This document shows, piece after piece, positions 14,733 to 23,123 of a stretch of 35,469 bases of DNA; the first letter of the stretch is position 1, and each line of letters starts with the position of its first letter. Location of the stretch: the NCBI GenBank assembly GCA_964436315.1, contig CAYTCZ010000027.1:1-35469 (forward strand). Reading direction: 5' to 3'. A program made the position numbers and the translations under genes. The stretch is from CAYTCZ01 sp964436315 (lineage in GTDB: Bacteria; Actinomycetota; Thermoleophilia; Gaiellales; Gaiellaceae). Below the pieces are notes generated by a model that worked only from the letters and a program-made list of their open reading frames with translations, was not told where the DNA came from and ran no database searches.

Positions 14733-16078
14733 CGCAACAATCTTCGCACGCCGATTCGAGACGTGGCCCAGTAGGCGATCGTCAGACCCACGAGCCAGGC
14801 GGCCTCGCGACCGAATTCGCTCCAGGGACTCAGTTCGAACAACGTCGCCCGGAAGAGGTCGACAGCATGGACGAAGGGGAAGAACGTCGAGATCCACGAG
14901 GCGACATCCGAAGATCCTGTCGGGATCAGGCCGAGGAGTACGATCGGCAGGACAACGAGAAATCCGACCAGTGCGGCAGTTCTTCCCTCCCGCGCGAGGA
15001 CCCCGATCACCACCCCGAGCGCACCGAACCCGAAGCCTGCGACAAGGAGGGCGAGCGCCAGCAGCGGAACTCGCTCCCAGGCCTGCCCACCGCCCGAGTC
15101 GGCCATCTCGACGGCGACGCCGAACACGATGACGAGAACGATCCCGAGAGCGATCGCCACCACTGCGGCGAGGGCTGTCTTCTCGACGATCAGCTCACGC
15201 AGCCGGACAAGGCCGCGGGCGAGGCGGCCAATCACCCCCTCGTCGCGCTCGGAGGCAATCGCGGCGGCAGAGAGGAGGACACAGAGGAAGACCAGCGTCA
15301 ACGCGATGGCGTATGCCTGCACCTGCGCCGAGAGCAGGAGCGTTCGACCTTCTCCGGAGTCCGTCTCGAGCTCGATTGGATTCGCAGTTGCACGGAGCGG
15401 GCCCTCGCTGACAGTCACCGCAAACGTCGCTTGCTCGATGAAGTCCCGGAGCCCGGCGATTCGCGCCAGGATCTCCGGATCATCCGTTTGCTGCTCGATC
15501 TCGTCGAAGATCTCAAGCGTCTCCTCGAAGCCGATGATCGTGAACTCGTTGCCGGCGAACGCGCCGGCGCCACCTTCGATCAGCAGGTCGAGGAGTTCGA
15601 GGTTCGCCTGGATGAAGGTCTCGGAGAGCTCCCGGTTGAGATCGAAGACGAGCGATTCGACGCGGCGCTGGATCTCGGATGAGAGCCCGCCCGGGGCGAG
15701 CCTGAGTACGAGCGTCGGAGCTTGCGACATCCCTCGGATCCGGCGAGCGAAACCGTCGGGAACGACGATGACGGCCAACACGTCGCCGCTCTCGAGCCGA
15801 CGCTCCGCTTCGCCCTCAGACATCGAGATGAGCTCGACGTCGTCGTCGACCGACGCGAGGGCCCCCTGAAGATCGAACTCCTCGCCGCCGACCTCGAGGA
15901 CCTCAGGAAGGCCGTCGAGGTCGACGAAAGCCACCGGCGGGCGGTCGGCCGCGAAGCGAACGACCAGACCCACGAGCAGGGCGATCAGGAGCGGATAGAC
16001 AACGAGAAGTACGAGCAGTGGCCGCGCGCGTCCCAGAACTCGCAGATCCTTGACGAGGAGAAGGCCCGCGTTTCTCAT
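14729..16078 (-). CDS. ABC-2 type exporter permease
   Basis: 449 aa. One N-terminal membrane helix (about 20-40), a large extracytoplasmic domain (about 45-245) and a C-terminal bundle of about five helices make up the standard ABC-2 (YhgE/DrrB-like) layout. The external domain contains AVIVVPDGFARRI and a long acidic helical stretch, typical of such permeases. It overlaps the ATPase upstream and hemB downstream by 4 nt each, so the exporter and hemB-hemL form one transcript. The substrate is unknown; heme or a precursor is a tempting inference from context, but the sequence itself shows no heme-binding motif. It is too long and of the wrong layout for CcmB. Confidence 0.85.
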   Translation of the reverse strand: MRNAGLLLVKDLRVLGRARPLLVLLVVYPLLIALLVGLVVRFAADRPPVAFVDLDGLPEVLEVGGEEFDLQGALASVDDDVELISMSEGEAERRLESGDVLAVIVVPDGFARRIRGMSQAPTLVLRLAPGGLSSEIQRRVESLVFDLNRELSETFIQANLELLDLLIEGGAGAFAGNEFTIIGFEETLEIFDEIEQQTDDPEILARIAGLRDFIEQATFAVTVSEGPLRATANPIELETDSGEGRTLLLSAQVQAYAIALTLVFLCVLLSAAAIASERDEGVIGRLARGLVRLRELIVEKTALAAVVAIALGIVLVIVFGVAVEMADSGGGQAWERVPLLALALLVAGFGFGALGVVIGVLAREGRTAALVGFLVVLPIVLLGLIPTGSSDVASWISTFFPFVHAVDLFRATLFELSPWSEFGREAAWLVGLTIAYWATSRIGVRRLLR

Positions 16079-16758
16079 GCGAAGACGTCGGCCTCAGGCG
16101 AACGACCGTACTCCTCCACGGTGCCGTCGAAGACCTTTTCGCCGTGCAGCAACACCGCAACCCGGTTTGCAAAGCGCTCGAGTTCCTCGAGGTTCTGAGT
16201 CGCGAAGACGACTGCACCTCCGCGCTGGGTGACAGCGCCCGCCGTCTCCCAGAGGCGGCGGCGCTGGCGGGGATCGAGCGACGCGGTCGGCTCGTCCAGC
16301 AACAGAACCTCAGGCTCACCGAGTAGCGCCACGGCGAGGTTGAGTCGCTGCTGATTTCCCAGCGACAGCTCGGAGACGAACCTCCGTTCGGCTGCAAGCT
16401 CGACGCGTTCGAGCAGTTCTCTCGCAGCGCCGCTCGGATCCGACTCGCCCTCGAGCCTTGCGAAAAACTCCAGGTTCTCCTGGGGAGAGAGACGGCTATA
16501 GATCGACGGACGCTGCGGAACCCAGCCGACCTTGGCTCCTTCGGTGACGCCGATTTCGCCCTCAGTTGGTTCGAGTGCCCCGGCAAGAATCGAGAGCAAG
16601 GTCGATTTCCCGGCACCGTTCGGTCCGATCAGCGCCGTGGCATCACCGGGCCGAATCTCGAAGTCGGTACGGGCGAGGGCAACCTGTTTTCCGTATCGGC
16701 GAGACACACCGCGCCCGGCGAGAAGCACTCCGCTATCCGCCCCACCTGGCACCTTCAT
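16075..16758 (-). CDS. ABC transporter ATP-binding protein, partner of the ABC-2 permease
   Basis: 227 aa from the ATG at 16758. Walker A GPNGAGKS 45-52, Q-loop near 82 (VPQRPSIY), signature LSLGN 131-135, Walker B VLLLDEP 151-157. Two departures from the norm: the signature lacks the double Gly (LSLGNQQRL) and the H-loop reads ATQNLEEL with Gln188 in place of the switch His. ATP turnover may be slow or altered. A 10-codon reading frame with its own GGAGG ends in an ATGA overlap on this start. The stop overlaps the permease start in the same way. Confidence 0.88.
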   Translation of the reverse strand: MKVPGGADSGVLLAGRGVSRRYGKQVALARTDFEIRPGDATALIGPNGAGKSTLLSILAGALEPTEGEIGVTEGAKVGWVPQRPSIYSRLSPQENLEFFARLEGESDPSGAARELLERVELAAERRFVSELSLGNQQRLNLAVALLGEPEVLLLDEPTASLDPRQRRRLWETAGAVTQRGGAVVFATQNLEELERFANRVAVLLHGEKVFDGTVEEYGRSPEADVFA

Positions 16759-16787
16759 GAACGAGCGGCGACCGCGCCGCGCGCCAT
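16755..16787 (-). other. Possible 10-codon leader reading frame before the ABC exporter
   Basis: On the minus strand an ATG at 16787 follows GGAGG (16796-16792) and encodes MARGAVAARS, stopping at TGA within TCATGA, so that its stop overlaps the start of the ATPase gene. That is the geometry of translational coupling. It lies in a 47-nt gap between divergent genes, and chance cannot be excluded. Confidence 0.3.
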
Positions 16788-16805
16788 CGTACCTCCAGTT
16801 CCGTC

Positions 16806-17807
16806 GTGTCCGGAACCGAAAAGCCAACCGACACACGCACCGCCCGGCCGAACAGAGGCCGAGCCTTGCCTTCCGTTGGCTGGATCGAAGTTGATGGCTC
16901 TCTCGCGCGTGAGCTCGAATTCGAACTCGACATTCCCGCACCGCCCCCCGTCGAGGTTCGACCGGTGTTGAAACCCGTTGAGGCCTCCGATACGGTGCCG
17001 CCGATGGCTTCGACCGAGGCCGTACGCGTGCGTGCTCGTCGGGATCGGCGCCGGGCTGCGGAACAAGAACGGGCCCGTGTCCGAGCGCGGCGTGCTTCGA
17101 TGGTGGTCGCTACCGCTGCGGCCGCCCTTGCCCTTGTCGCGGGCCTGTTCGTGGCCTTCGGCGGCGACTCGAGCGCGGAGATCGCGCCGGGGCCGGCCCC
17201 GGCAACGCGACTGCTCCCGGCCGGACCACCAGAGCCCGAGGTCGTCGCGATGCAAGACGAGCTCCGTCTGGCGCTCCCAGTTCATCAGAGTCAGGTAACG
17301 GCGATCGGCTACCACGGTGCGGGCGGCGAGGCCCTCGCGCTCGATCCGGTGGGAACACAAGGCAATGCCGGCTTCCTCGAGCGCGTCTCAGACAAGCTGT
17401 TCGGCGGCGAGGGCGAGAGCGCCACCGGTCTCGAGTACTACCTCCTGGGAGGCGAGGGCGATCCGACGAGTGGACTCGACGTCGGCGCACCAGTGGGAGC
17501 AGACGTCTACGCGCCGGTCGACGGCACCATCGTTGCAATCTCGGACACGATCGTGAACGGCGAGCGTTACGGCGCAGAGATCGACATTCAGCCATCTGGG
17601 AACGCCTCGCTTGTCGTCACCGTCTCGCGACTCGAGCCGGATGAGTCGCTCACCGTCGGCTCGACGATCAGCGCCGCGCGCAGCAAGATCGGTCAAGTCG
17701 TCGATATGACGCCGGTCGAGACAGCGGCGCTGGCCGAATACACGCAGGACTCCGGTCAGCACATCACGATCACGGTTCGGCCCGCCGAGTCGCTCGTAGC
17801 TCCATAG
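16806..17807 (+). CDS. Membrane-anchored LytM/M23-like protein without clear catalytic residues
   Basis: 333 aa from GTG 16806; there is no clear ribosome binding site and later starts (ATG 17004 among them) are possible. Residues 1-97 are cytoplasmic and very basic near 72-95 (arginine-rich). One helix lies at about 98-118. The external part ends in a domain with GLDVGAPVGADVYAPVDGTIVAISD (about 220-244), the strand pattern of LytM/M23 peptidases. The Zn-binding HxxxD of active enzymes is not seen (Thr-Ser precede GLDV) and the final HxH is reduced to GQHITITV, so it is probably a non-catalytic domain as in EnvC/NlpD-type activators. A cell-wall regulatory role is inference. It is divergent from the ABC exporter. 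Confidence 0.65.
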   Translation: MSGTEKPTDTRTARPNRGRALPSVGWIEVDGSLARELEFELDIPAPPPVEVRPVLKPVEASDTVPPMASTEAVRVRARRDRRRAAEQERARVRARRASMVVATAAAALALVAGLFVAFGGDSSAEIAPGPAPATRLLPAGPPEPEVVAMQDELRLALPVHQSQVTAIGYHGAGGEALALDPVGTQGNAGFLERVSDKLFGGEGESATGLEYYLLGGEGDPTSGLDVGAPVGADVYAPVDGTIVAISDTIVNGERYGAEIDIQPSGNASLVVTVSRLEPDESLTVGSTISAARSKIGQVVDMTPVETAALAEYTQDSGQHITITVRPAESLVAP

Positions 17808-17911
17808 CAACCGCGGACTAGCCAATCGCCGAAGGCGGCGCGAATCGAGTACGGTTCGAGCACGAACCTCGGTGGGCATGTCCACCGCTTTCGCCAGAGC
17901 CGACACCACCG

Positions 17912-18691
17912 TTGAGAATCCTCTTCGTCGCAGATGTCTTCGGCGCTCCGGGCCGCCGCGCGGTTGAGCATCGCCTATCCGATCTTCGCGAGGAGCTCGA
18001 GGTCGACTTTTGCATCGTAAACGGAGAAAACGCGGCGGACGGCATCGGCCTCACCGCCAAGCTTGCGAACAAGCTGCTTGCTGCGGGAGCCGACGTGATC
18101 ACGCTTGGAAACCACACATGGCGGCACCGCGACTTGATTCCCGTACTGGAGGAGAACGATCGCGTAATCAGGCCCGCCAACCTCGGAAGCGACTCAGCGC
18201 CTGGTCGGGGCATGACGGTCATCGATGGTGTCGCGGTCCTGAACCTCCAAGGCTCGCTCTTTCTGGACGTGACCGTCCATCCGTTTCACATCGCCGAAGC
18301 ACTCGTCGAGCAGGCCCGTCGCCAATCGCCGGTCGTCGTTATCGACTTCCACGCCGAGGCGACGAGCGAGAAGATTGCCCTCGCGAAGTTGCTCGACGGT
18401 CGCGTGACAGCGGTACTCGGCACCCACACCCACGTGCAGACCAACGACGCTCGGATCCTTCCCGGTGGCACGGCTGCCATCACCGACGCCGGCATGACGG
18501 GTCCACACGACTCCGTGATCGGCGTCCGTGCGGAGCTCGCGATCCAGCGAATGCGGACCGGAGTGCCGGTTCGCTTTCATCCAGCGGACGGTGACGTTCG
18601 CATCGAAGGCGCGCTCGTCGACTGTGACGACTCCGGCCGCGCTACGCGCTGCGAGGCGGTGCGAATTCCGATCTCGAAGCCGACTCCGTAG
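17912..18691 (+). CDS. ymdB: YmdB-family metallophosphoesterase
   Basis: 259 aa. YmdB proteins are 2',3'-cyclic nucleotide phosphodiesterases of the calcineurin-like fold, cytoplasmic, linked in Bacillus to RNA turnover and biofilm decisions. All metal-site motifs are present: Asp8 (VADVFG), NGEN 37-40, GNHTW 66-70, His147 (DFHAEATSEK), and His172/His174 (GTHTHVQT). The predicted start is TTG at 17912, since the protein begins with the family-typical RILFVADVFG. No Shine-Dalgarno sequence is seen. The 3' end overlaps the converging GT-C-like gene by 50 nt. The 104 nt before it hold a small hairpin (GGTTCG 17853-17858 with CGAACC 17863-17868). Confidence 0.92.
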   Translation: MRILFVADVFGAPGRRAVEHRLSDLREELEVDFCIVNGENAADGIGLTAKLANKLLAAGADVITLGNHTWRHRDLIPVLEENDRVIRPANLGSDSAPGRGMTVIDGVAVLNLQGSLFLDVTVHPFHIAEALVEQARRQSPVVVIDFHAEATSEKIALAKLLDGRVTAVLGTHTHVQTNDARILPGGTAAITDAGMTGPHDSVIGVRAELAIQRMRTGVPVRFHPADGDVRIEGALVDCDDSGRATRCEAVRIPISKPTP

Positions 18692-19850
18692 TCCGAGCCA
18701 ACCGACTCAATAGCACGGCGTACAGGGCGACGAGGACGAGGTTCCGGGCCAAGACGAGCCAGCTTTCCGAGCCGAGGTCGACGAGGTCGAAGTACCGGCC
18801 GGGGAACCAGAGCTGTGTGAGCAGTAGCGCCGCGGCCACGAGTAAGGCCGCGGCGGTGCCGGTCGAGCCGGCAACGAGCGGGATCAGTGGAATGAGCCAG
18901 ATCATGAACTGCGGGGACAGCACTTTCGCGAAGGCGACGAACGCGACGACCGCGGTTGCGGCAGCGGTCAGAAAGCGTTCTCGAGTCGGCTGGCCGAGGG
19001 CGAAGACCGCCCAGACTGCGACGATGGCGATTACTTGCAAGGCGCTCTGGATTACCGCCACCGCATCGGCGAGCGCCCCGGCGAGATTCTGCGAGCCGAA
19101 GCTCGAGACGACCTCCGGGATGTAGTCGGGATCAAGCTGATGGACGCTGAGCAGAATCGCTGCTCCCAGGCTCTCGATCTGAAGTGGCCGGCCGAGTTGT
19201 CGCTCGAAGCTCTCGATCAGGCCGTTGGGCGCAAGGACGAGGAAGGGAATGAAAAAGACGGCGGCGGCCACGCAAAAGACGGCGAGACTGACGAGCGCCT
19301 CTCTTCGTCCGTGCCGCCGGCCGACGTAGAGAAGCGCGAGAGGGAGCATCACGAGCGGGTAGAGCTTGGCCGAGACAGCAACTCCGAGCGCACCGAAGCC
19401 GAGTCGTTCTCTGCCCGAGACGAAGAGCGCCAATGCACCGACCGTGAGTAGAGCCGGCCAGAGGTCGAACCGAGTGAGAATCACCGAGCCGAGGAGAAGA
19501 GGCGCGACCGCGACCAGCAGCAGCGCTACATAGAGGCGGGTCGGCGGGGCCCGAACCGCGCTGAGTGAGATCCCAACGAGCACGACCATCCCTATGCCCG
19601 CAACGAGCATGAGCGCCTCGAATGTATTGCGGTAGTCGTCGCTCGATGCCAGCGAAGGGGCGATGAACGCCGGCAGCGCGGCGGGCGGATACTCCAGCAA
19701 GAAATCGCGGTACGGGAGCTCGCCGTCGAAAACCCGGTCGCCGTAGCGCTGATAGACAGGCGTATCGACGATCTGATTCTGAGCGAGGAAACCGACGTGC
19801 AAAAGCCCCCACGAGACCGCGAAGAGCGCCGCCGCGACTCCGAACACCAC
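18642..19850 (-). CDS. Polytopic membrane glycosyltransferase-like protein (GT87/DUF2029 type)
   Basis: 402 aa from GTG 19850, with about ten hydrophobic helices. The region after helix 1 has DTPVYQRYGDRVFDGELPYRDFLLEYPPAAL, the pattern of GT87/DUF2029 mannosyltransferases: an acidic residue in the first external loop followed by PYRD and YPP. These enzymes use polyprenyl-phosphate sugars on the outer face of the membrane, often for mannolipids or arabinomannan. The donor and acceptor here are unknown. It follows the related 19867-21681 gene by 16 nt and overlaps ymdB tail to tail. Confidence 0.82.
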   Translation of the reverse strand: MVFGVAAALFAVSWGLLHVGFLAQNQIVDTPVYQRYGDRVFDGELPYRDFLLEYPPAALPAFIAPSLASSDDYRNTFEALMLVAGIGMVVLVGISLSAVRAPPTRLYVALLLVAVAPLLLGSVILTRFDLWPALLTVGALALFVSGRERLGFGALGVAVSAKLYPLVMLPLALLYVGRRHGRREALVSLAVFCVAAAVFFIPFLVLAPNGLIESFERQLGRPLQIESLGAAILLSVHQLDPDYIPEVVSSFGSQNLAGALADAVAVIQSALQVIAIVAVWAVFALGQPTRERFLTAAATAVVAFVAFAKVLSPQFMIWLIPLIPLVAGSTGTAAALLVAAALLLTQLWFPGRYFDLVDLGSESWLVLARNLVLVALYAVLLSRLARTTESASRSEFAPPRSA

Positions 19851-19866
19851 CCAGCGGTGGGGATGC

Positions 19867-21681
19867 TCAGCCTGCTGGAGCCAGCTCTCGGATCGGACGC
19901 TCAGTTCTCACCTCCTCGACCGAGTCGACGGTCTCCCGGGCCGGAGTGGGCACGAGCATTGCGAAGGCAACGAACGGGAAGAACCAGGGAATGTAGAGGT
20001 AAAACCAGTGCGTGAGGACGATCTCGAAACCGATGAGCAGCGCGGCCGACAACGCCGCGAGCTGAAGCGGCGTTCTGGCTCCCGGCAGGAACGCCACGGC
20101 GACTGAGGACACGATGAGCAGCCCCTGGAGCGCGATCTGAACCGCCGAGAGATCCGGGTAGCGGTACTGCCCCCAATCCCAGATCGAAAACGGCGATGCC
20201 CGATCCAACTGCCAACCGAACGTCCTGTCCCAGAACGTACCTGTGGCGGACAAAGGGTTCGGCTCGAGGAAGAGGATCAGGAACGCCAAGACAGTGGCGA
20301 GGAGAAAGCCGAGACCGAATCGGATCGCCGTAAGCTGAGCGCGGGCGCCGTGGGGATACGTCGCCCAGAGCGGGACGAGCAGAAGCGATGCGAACTTCGC
20401 CCACGACGCGAGCCCGAGTAGCAATCCGCGCCCAGGCGGCGAGGTAGCGAAGAGCAACCCGTAGATGAGAAGGAGCGGCATCACCGCATCGTTCGAGTTC
20501 GAGCTCGAGACGTACTGGGTGAACGGGTACGCCGCCCAAGCAAAGGCAAGGGCAACGCCAAAGCCAATTCCGCCGAAGCGGCGACCCAGCAGGAACATGC
20601 CCAGCATTGCCAGGACGTCAGCGGCTATCGAGGTGAAGTGAGCCGCCGGGAGGTTTCCGAAGCTGACTCCTGCCTCGTTGTCCCATTTACCAGACCAGCC
20701 GAACGCCAGGTAGCCCGGGATGTAGGCGATGTATGTGACCGGCCCGTACGTATCGCCCCGAGCGACCGACGTTTCACAGCGACCGTTCGTCTGAATCCGG
20801 TCGCGAACACGCCCGTTGGCGTCCGGTTCGCCACATTCCTCTCCCTCCATGTTCGGCATGTGTCCGTAGGGACTCTCGCCCTGTCCGGCAATGCGCTGAG
20901 CCCCGACAACGCTCGCAAATCCGACATCGATCACGTTGGAGTCGGAGACGTTGAGACCGATGCGAAAACCAGCGAGAAACATGGTCGCGGCCGCCAAGAG
21001 CCACACGGGCCAGAGCGGTCGAAACGGACTCGTGCGCCCGCGCCATCCAATCCAGGCCATGCGTCCGAGGAGGTAGACGAGCGGTGGATAGGCGAGCGGG
21101 ACGGACGTGAAGATCTCACCTTCGTTGAAGAACCACCACGACGCTGAGAACGAGAGGAGGACAAACAAGTCGAGGTTCCGCAACGACAGCGGGCGGCGCC
21201 AGTTGGCAAGGCCAATGAAGAAGGCTGCCGAGAGGCCGAACCAGATCGCCGAGTCGTTGATCGACCGGCCGAACGATCCCTTGGAGCCGCGAGCCATCGA
21301 CCACGCCACTTGCGGACCTGTCCAGGCCTCGGTCACACGACCGCTGTCGTCCTCGACCTTGGCCCTAACGATCTGGCCGGCGTCACCCTCGGCCCAGACC
21401 TTCACCTCCCAGACGCCCCTCTCGCCGTCGAAGCTCGCCTCTTCCCTGATCTCGTCTGCTGGATAGCGGTCAGCCCAGCTTGCGACCTTCTCCTGGCGGT
21501 ACACCCGCGCGAGTACGTCCGATTCCGTCAGCAGAGGCTCGGGCGGAGGAGGCACAAAGGGCGTCTCGATGAGGTTTCCATCCTCGTCGTAGACCTGATC
21601 TGTGGTCTGCCCGAGCGCCTGGGGAGCCAGCCAGAGGCACGCCGCGAGGAGGAGGATGACGGCTAATCGGCAGGTAGCCAC
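19867..21681 (-). CDS. Polytopic membrane protein, GT-C glycosyltransferase-like, with an N-terminal external domain
   Basis: 604 aa from GTG 21681. Residues 1-24 form a signal peptide. Residues about 50-130 form a soluble domain (DVLARVYRQEKVASWADRYP, then a strand-rich part with WEVKVWAEGD) that recalls PepSY-like folds. About ten membrane helices follow. Loops with QGESPYGHMP and DTYGPVTYIAYIPGYLAFGW resemble the external loops of GT-C enzymes such as the GT87 neighbour. Four cysteine/glycine-rich external segments lie near 280-310. Substrate unknown. It sits between the GtrA-like and GT87-like genes, so the three probably act together in adding sugars to an envelope lipid. Confidence 0.75.
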   Translation of the reverse strand: MATCRLAVILLLAACLWLAPQALGQTTDQVYDEDGNLIETPFVPPPPEPLLTESDVLARVYRQEKVASWADRYPADEIREEASFDGERGVWEVKVWAEGDAGQIVRAKVEDDSGRVTEAWTGPQVAWSMARGSKGSFGRSINDSAIWFGLSAAFFIGLANWRRPLSLRNLDLFVLLSFSASWWFFNEGEIFTSVPLAYPPLVYLLGRMAWIGWRGRTSPFRPLWPVWLLAAATMFLAGFRIGLNVSDSNVIDVGFASVVGAQRIAGQGESPYGHMPNMEGEECGEPDANGRVRDRIQTNGRCETSVARGDTYGPVTYIAYIPGYLAFGWSGKWDNEAGVSFGNLPAAHFTSIAADVLAMLGMFLLGRRFGGIGFGVALAFAWAAYPFTQYVSSSNSNDAVMPLLLIYGLLFATSPPGRGLLLGLASWAKFASLLLVPLWATYPHGARAQLTAIRFGLGFLLATVLAFLILFLEPNPLSATGTFWDRTFGWQLDRASPFSIWDWGQYRYPDLSAVQIALQGLLIVSSVAVAFLPGARTPLQLAALSAALLIGFEIVLTHWFYLYIPWFFPFVAFAMLVPTPARETVDSVEEVRTERPIRELAPAG

Positions 21682-21717
21682 TGCGCTACCTGAGCGACGA
21701 AACGCTATCGGCGCGCG

Positions 21718-22176
21718 CTAAGAGATCCGAAAGCTCCAGAGCTTGTTCCCGAGGAAGTTGAGGGGCGTGACGAGAATGATCGCGGTCGCCTGTGCCGGAA
21801 TCTCTGGAGCTCCGAGCGCAATGAGTAGCACGAGAATCGAGACGTTCGCACCCAACGCCGCGAGGGACACGACAGCGAAGCGAAGGCCCTGGTAGGCAAC
21901 GTGGCCGCGCTCTCGACGGAATGTCCACAGTCGGTTCCAGGTGTAGTTGTTCGTCACCGCAACCGCAAACGAACCCACTGCCGCCGGGACGTAATGCCAC
22001 CCCCCGACCGCAAACAGGAAACTGAACACCGAGAGGTTGATGACGTAGCCGCTCGCGCCGATGGCGCAAAACTTGGCGAGCTGAAGCCAGTTCGCGCGCC
22101 GACGCAGACCGATTGCGACTCGGTTCGCCTGGAAGACGAGGGGTACGGCAGTGGTCGAGTCAGAGTCGCTCGCCAT
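21718..22176 (-). CDS. GtrA-family membrane protein
   Basis: 152 aa from the ATG at 22176. GtrA proteins are small four-helix membrane proteins thought to flip polyprenyl-phosphate sugars. Marks are QLAKFCAIGASGYVINL at the first helix, SFAVAVTNNYTWNRLWTFR in the middle and TPLNFLGNKLWSF at the end. TACTCT ends 7 nt before the ATG, so it may be leaderless and may head an operon with the two GT-C-like genes that follow, whose lipid-linked donor it could supply. An earlier in-frame start at 22269 is unlikely because of this promoter. Confidence 0.88.
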   Translation of the reverse strand: MASDSDSTTAVPLVFQANRVAIGLRRRANWLQLAKFCAIGASGYVINLSVFSFLFAVGGWHYVPAAVGSFAVAVTNNYTWNRLWTFRRERGHVAYQGLRFAVVSLAALGANVSILVLLIALGAPEIPAQATAIILVTPLNFLGNKLWSFRIS

Positions 22177-22183
22177 GCGGTGA

Positions 22184-22189
22184 AGAGTA
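22184..22189 (-). promoter_or_regulatory. Putative leaderless -10 box (TACTCT) of the gtrA-like operon
   Basis: TACTCT at 22189-22184 (minus strand) is followed by 7 nt and the ATG at 22176. Confidence 0.45.
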
Positions 22190-22258
22190 GATACCGCGCC
22201 GTCCGGACTTGCTGAGAAGCACCAGGCGACGGGTGACTTCAAGTCGGTTCCTGGGGCG

Positions 22259-22282
22259 GGGCTCGCCAAGCGAGGCGAGCCC
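22259..22282. repeat. 9-bp perfect inverted repeat
   Basis: GGGCTCGCC (22259-22267) and GGCGAGCCC (22274-22282) flank a 6-nt loop. It lies in the 284-nt non-coding stretch 22177-22460 between pcm and the gtrA-like gene and may end the pcm transcript, though no T-run follows. Confidence 0.55.
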
Positions 22283-22388
22283 GAGGGGCGCAGGACAGTA
22301 CATTCACGGTACGGCCAAGCCTCGAGGGTTAAGTGCCCCCCACTTCGGATCGCGCCGCGAGCGTCGTTAGCTGTGCGGGGAAGCCGGG

Positions 22389-22438
22389 CTCGCTGGAGGT
22401 CGTCAAGCTGTCCGCGAAGCGGACAGCCGTCCAGCGAG
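22389..22438. repeat. Two-tier hairpin in the non-coding stretch after pcm
   Basis: Outer arms CTCGCTGGA (22389-22397) and TCCAGCGAG (22430-22438) enclose inner arms GCTGTCCGC (22407-22415) and GCGGACAGC (22419-22427) with a GAA loop. Eighteen perfect pairs in 50 nt is far more than neighbouring sequence shows. It lies 23 nt beyond the pcm stop and could be a terminator-like structure, a processing site or part of a small RNA. Confidence 0.6.
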
Positions 22439-22460
22439 GCCGGAGGCCAGGGAAGCGACG

Positions 22461-23123
22461 CTAGCTCGAGAAGCCCTCCTCGCCGACGAGTGGGACGAAC
22501 CGGCAGGGCACCGACTTGACTACCGCCGGACCTTCGGGACTGCGCACGACGAGCTCGAGCGTTTGACCCCGATGGCCGCCGACCGGAACCACGAGCCGAC
22601 CACCAACGACAAGCTGCTCGAAAAGCGCCTCAGGGATACGCGGTGCAGCGGCAGCAACGGTGACCGCATCGTAGGGCGCGAATTCCGGGAGCCCCAGCGA
22701 CCCGTCACCGACATGGACGGACACATCTGGGTAGCCGGCCCGTTCGAGATTCTCCCGGGCCGTCTCGGCGAGAGCGGCGATTCGTTCGATCGAATGGACG
22801 TCCGCGCCGAGCTCGGCCAGGATCGCAGCTTGATAGCCGGACCCAGTGCCGACATCGAGCACACGGTCCCCGGGCCGAACCGCCGCGGTCTGACAGATGA
22901 TCGCAACCATGTACGGCTGCGAGATGGTCTGCCCGAATCCGATCCGAAGCGGCAGATCCGCATACGCGAGATCGCGCTCTTCCGGATCGACGAACTCCTC
23001 TCGCGGGACCGTGGCGAACGCCGCCAAAACGGTCTTGTCCCGGATGTCCCTTCCTTCGAGTTGCTCTTCAACCATTGCGCGGCGCAAGGCCGCGTAGTCT
23101 GGCCCTGTGCTCGACTTAGACAC
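22461..23123 (-). CDS. pcm: Protein-L-isoaspartate O-methyltransferase
   Basis: 220 aa from GTG 23123, which overlaps the phosphodiesterase stop by 8 nt; an ATG 17 codons later is the alternative. Pcm methylates damaged isoaspartyl residues with SAM to start their repair. Marks are VPREEFV, the substrate loop GFGQTISQPYMVA, SAM motif I VLDVGTGSGYQAAIL, and GDGSLGLPEFAPYDAV. It is the last gene of a minus-strand group with the phosphodiesterase and a small membrane protein. Confidence 0.92.
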   Translation of the reverse strand: MSKSSTGPDYAALRRAMVEEQLEGRDIRDKTVLAAFATVPREEFVDPEERDLAYADLPLRIGFGQTISQPYMVAIICQTAAVRPGDRVLDVGTGSGYQAAILAELGADVHSIERIAALAETARENLERAGYPDVSVHVGDGSLGLPEFAPYDAVTVAAAAPRIPEALFEQLVVGGRLVVPVGGHRGQTLELVVRSPEGPAVVKSVPCRFVPLVGEEGFSS

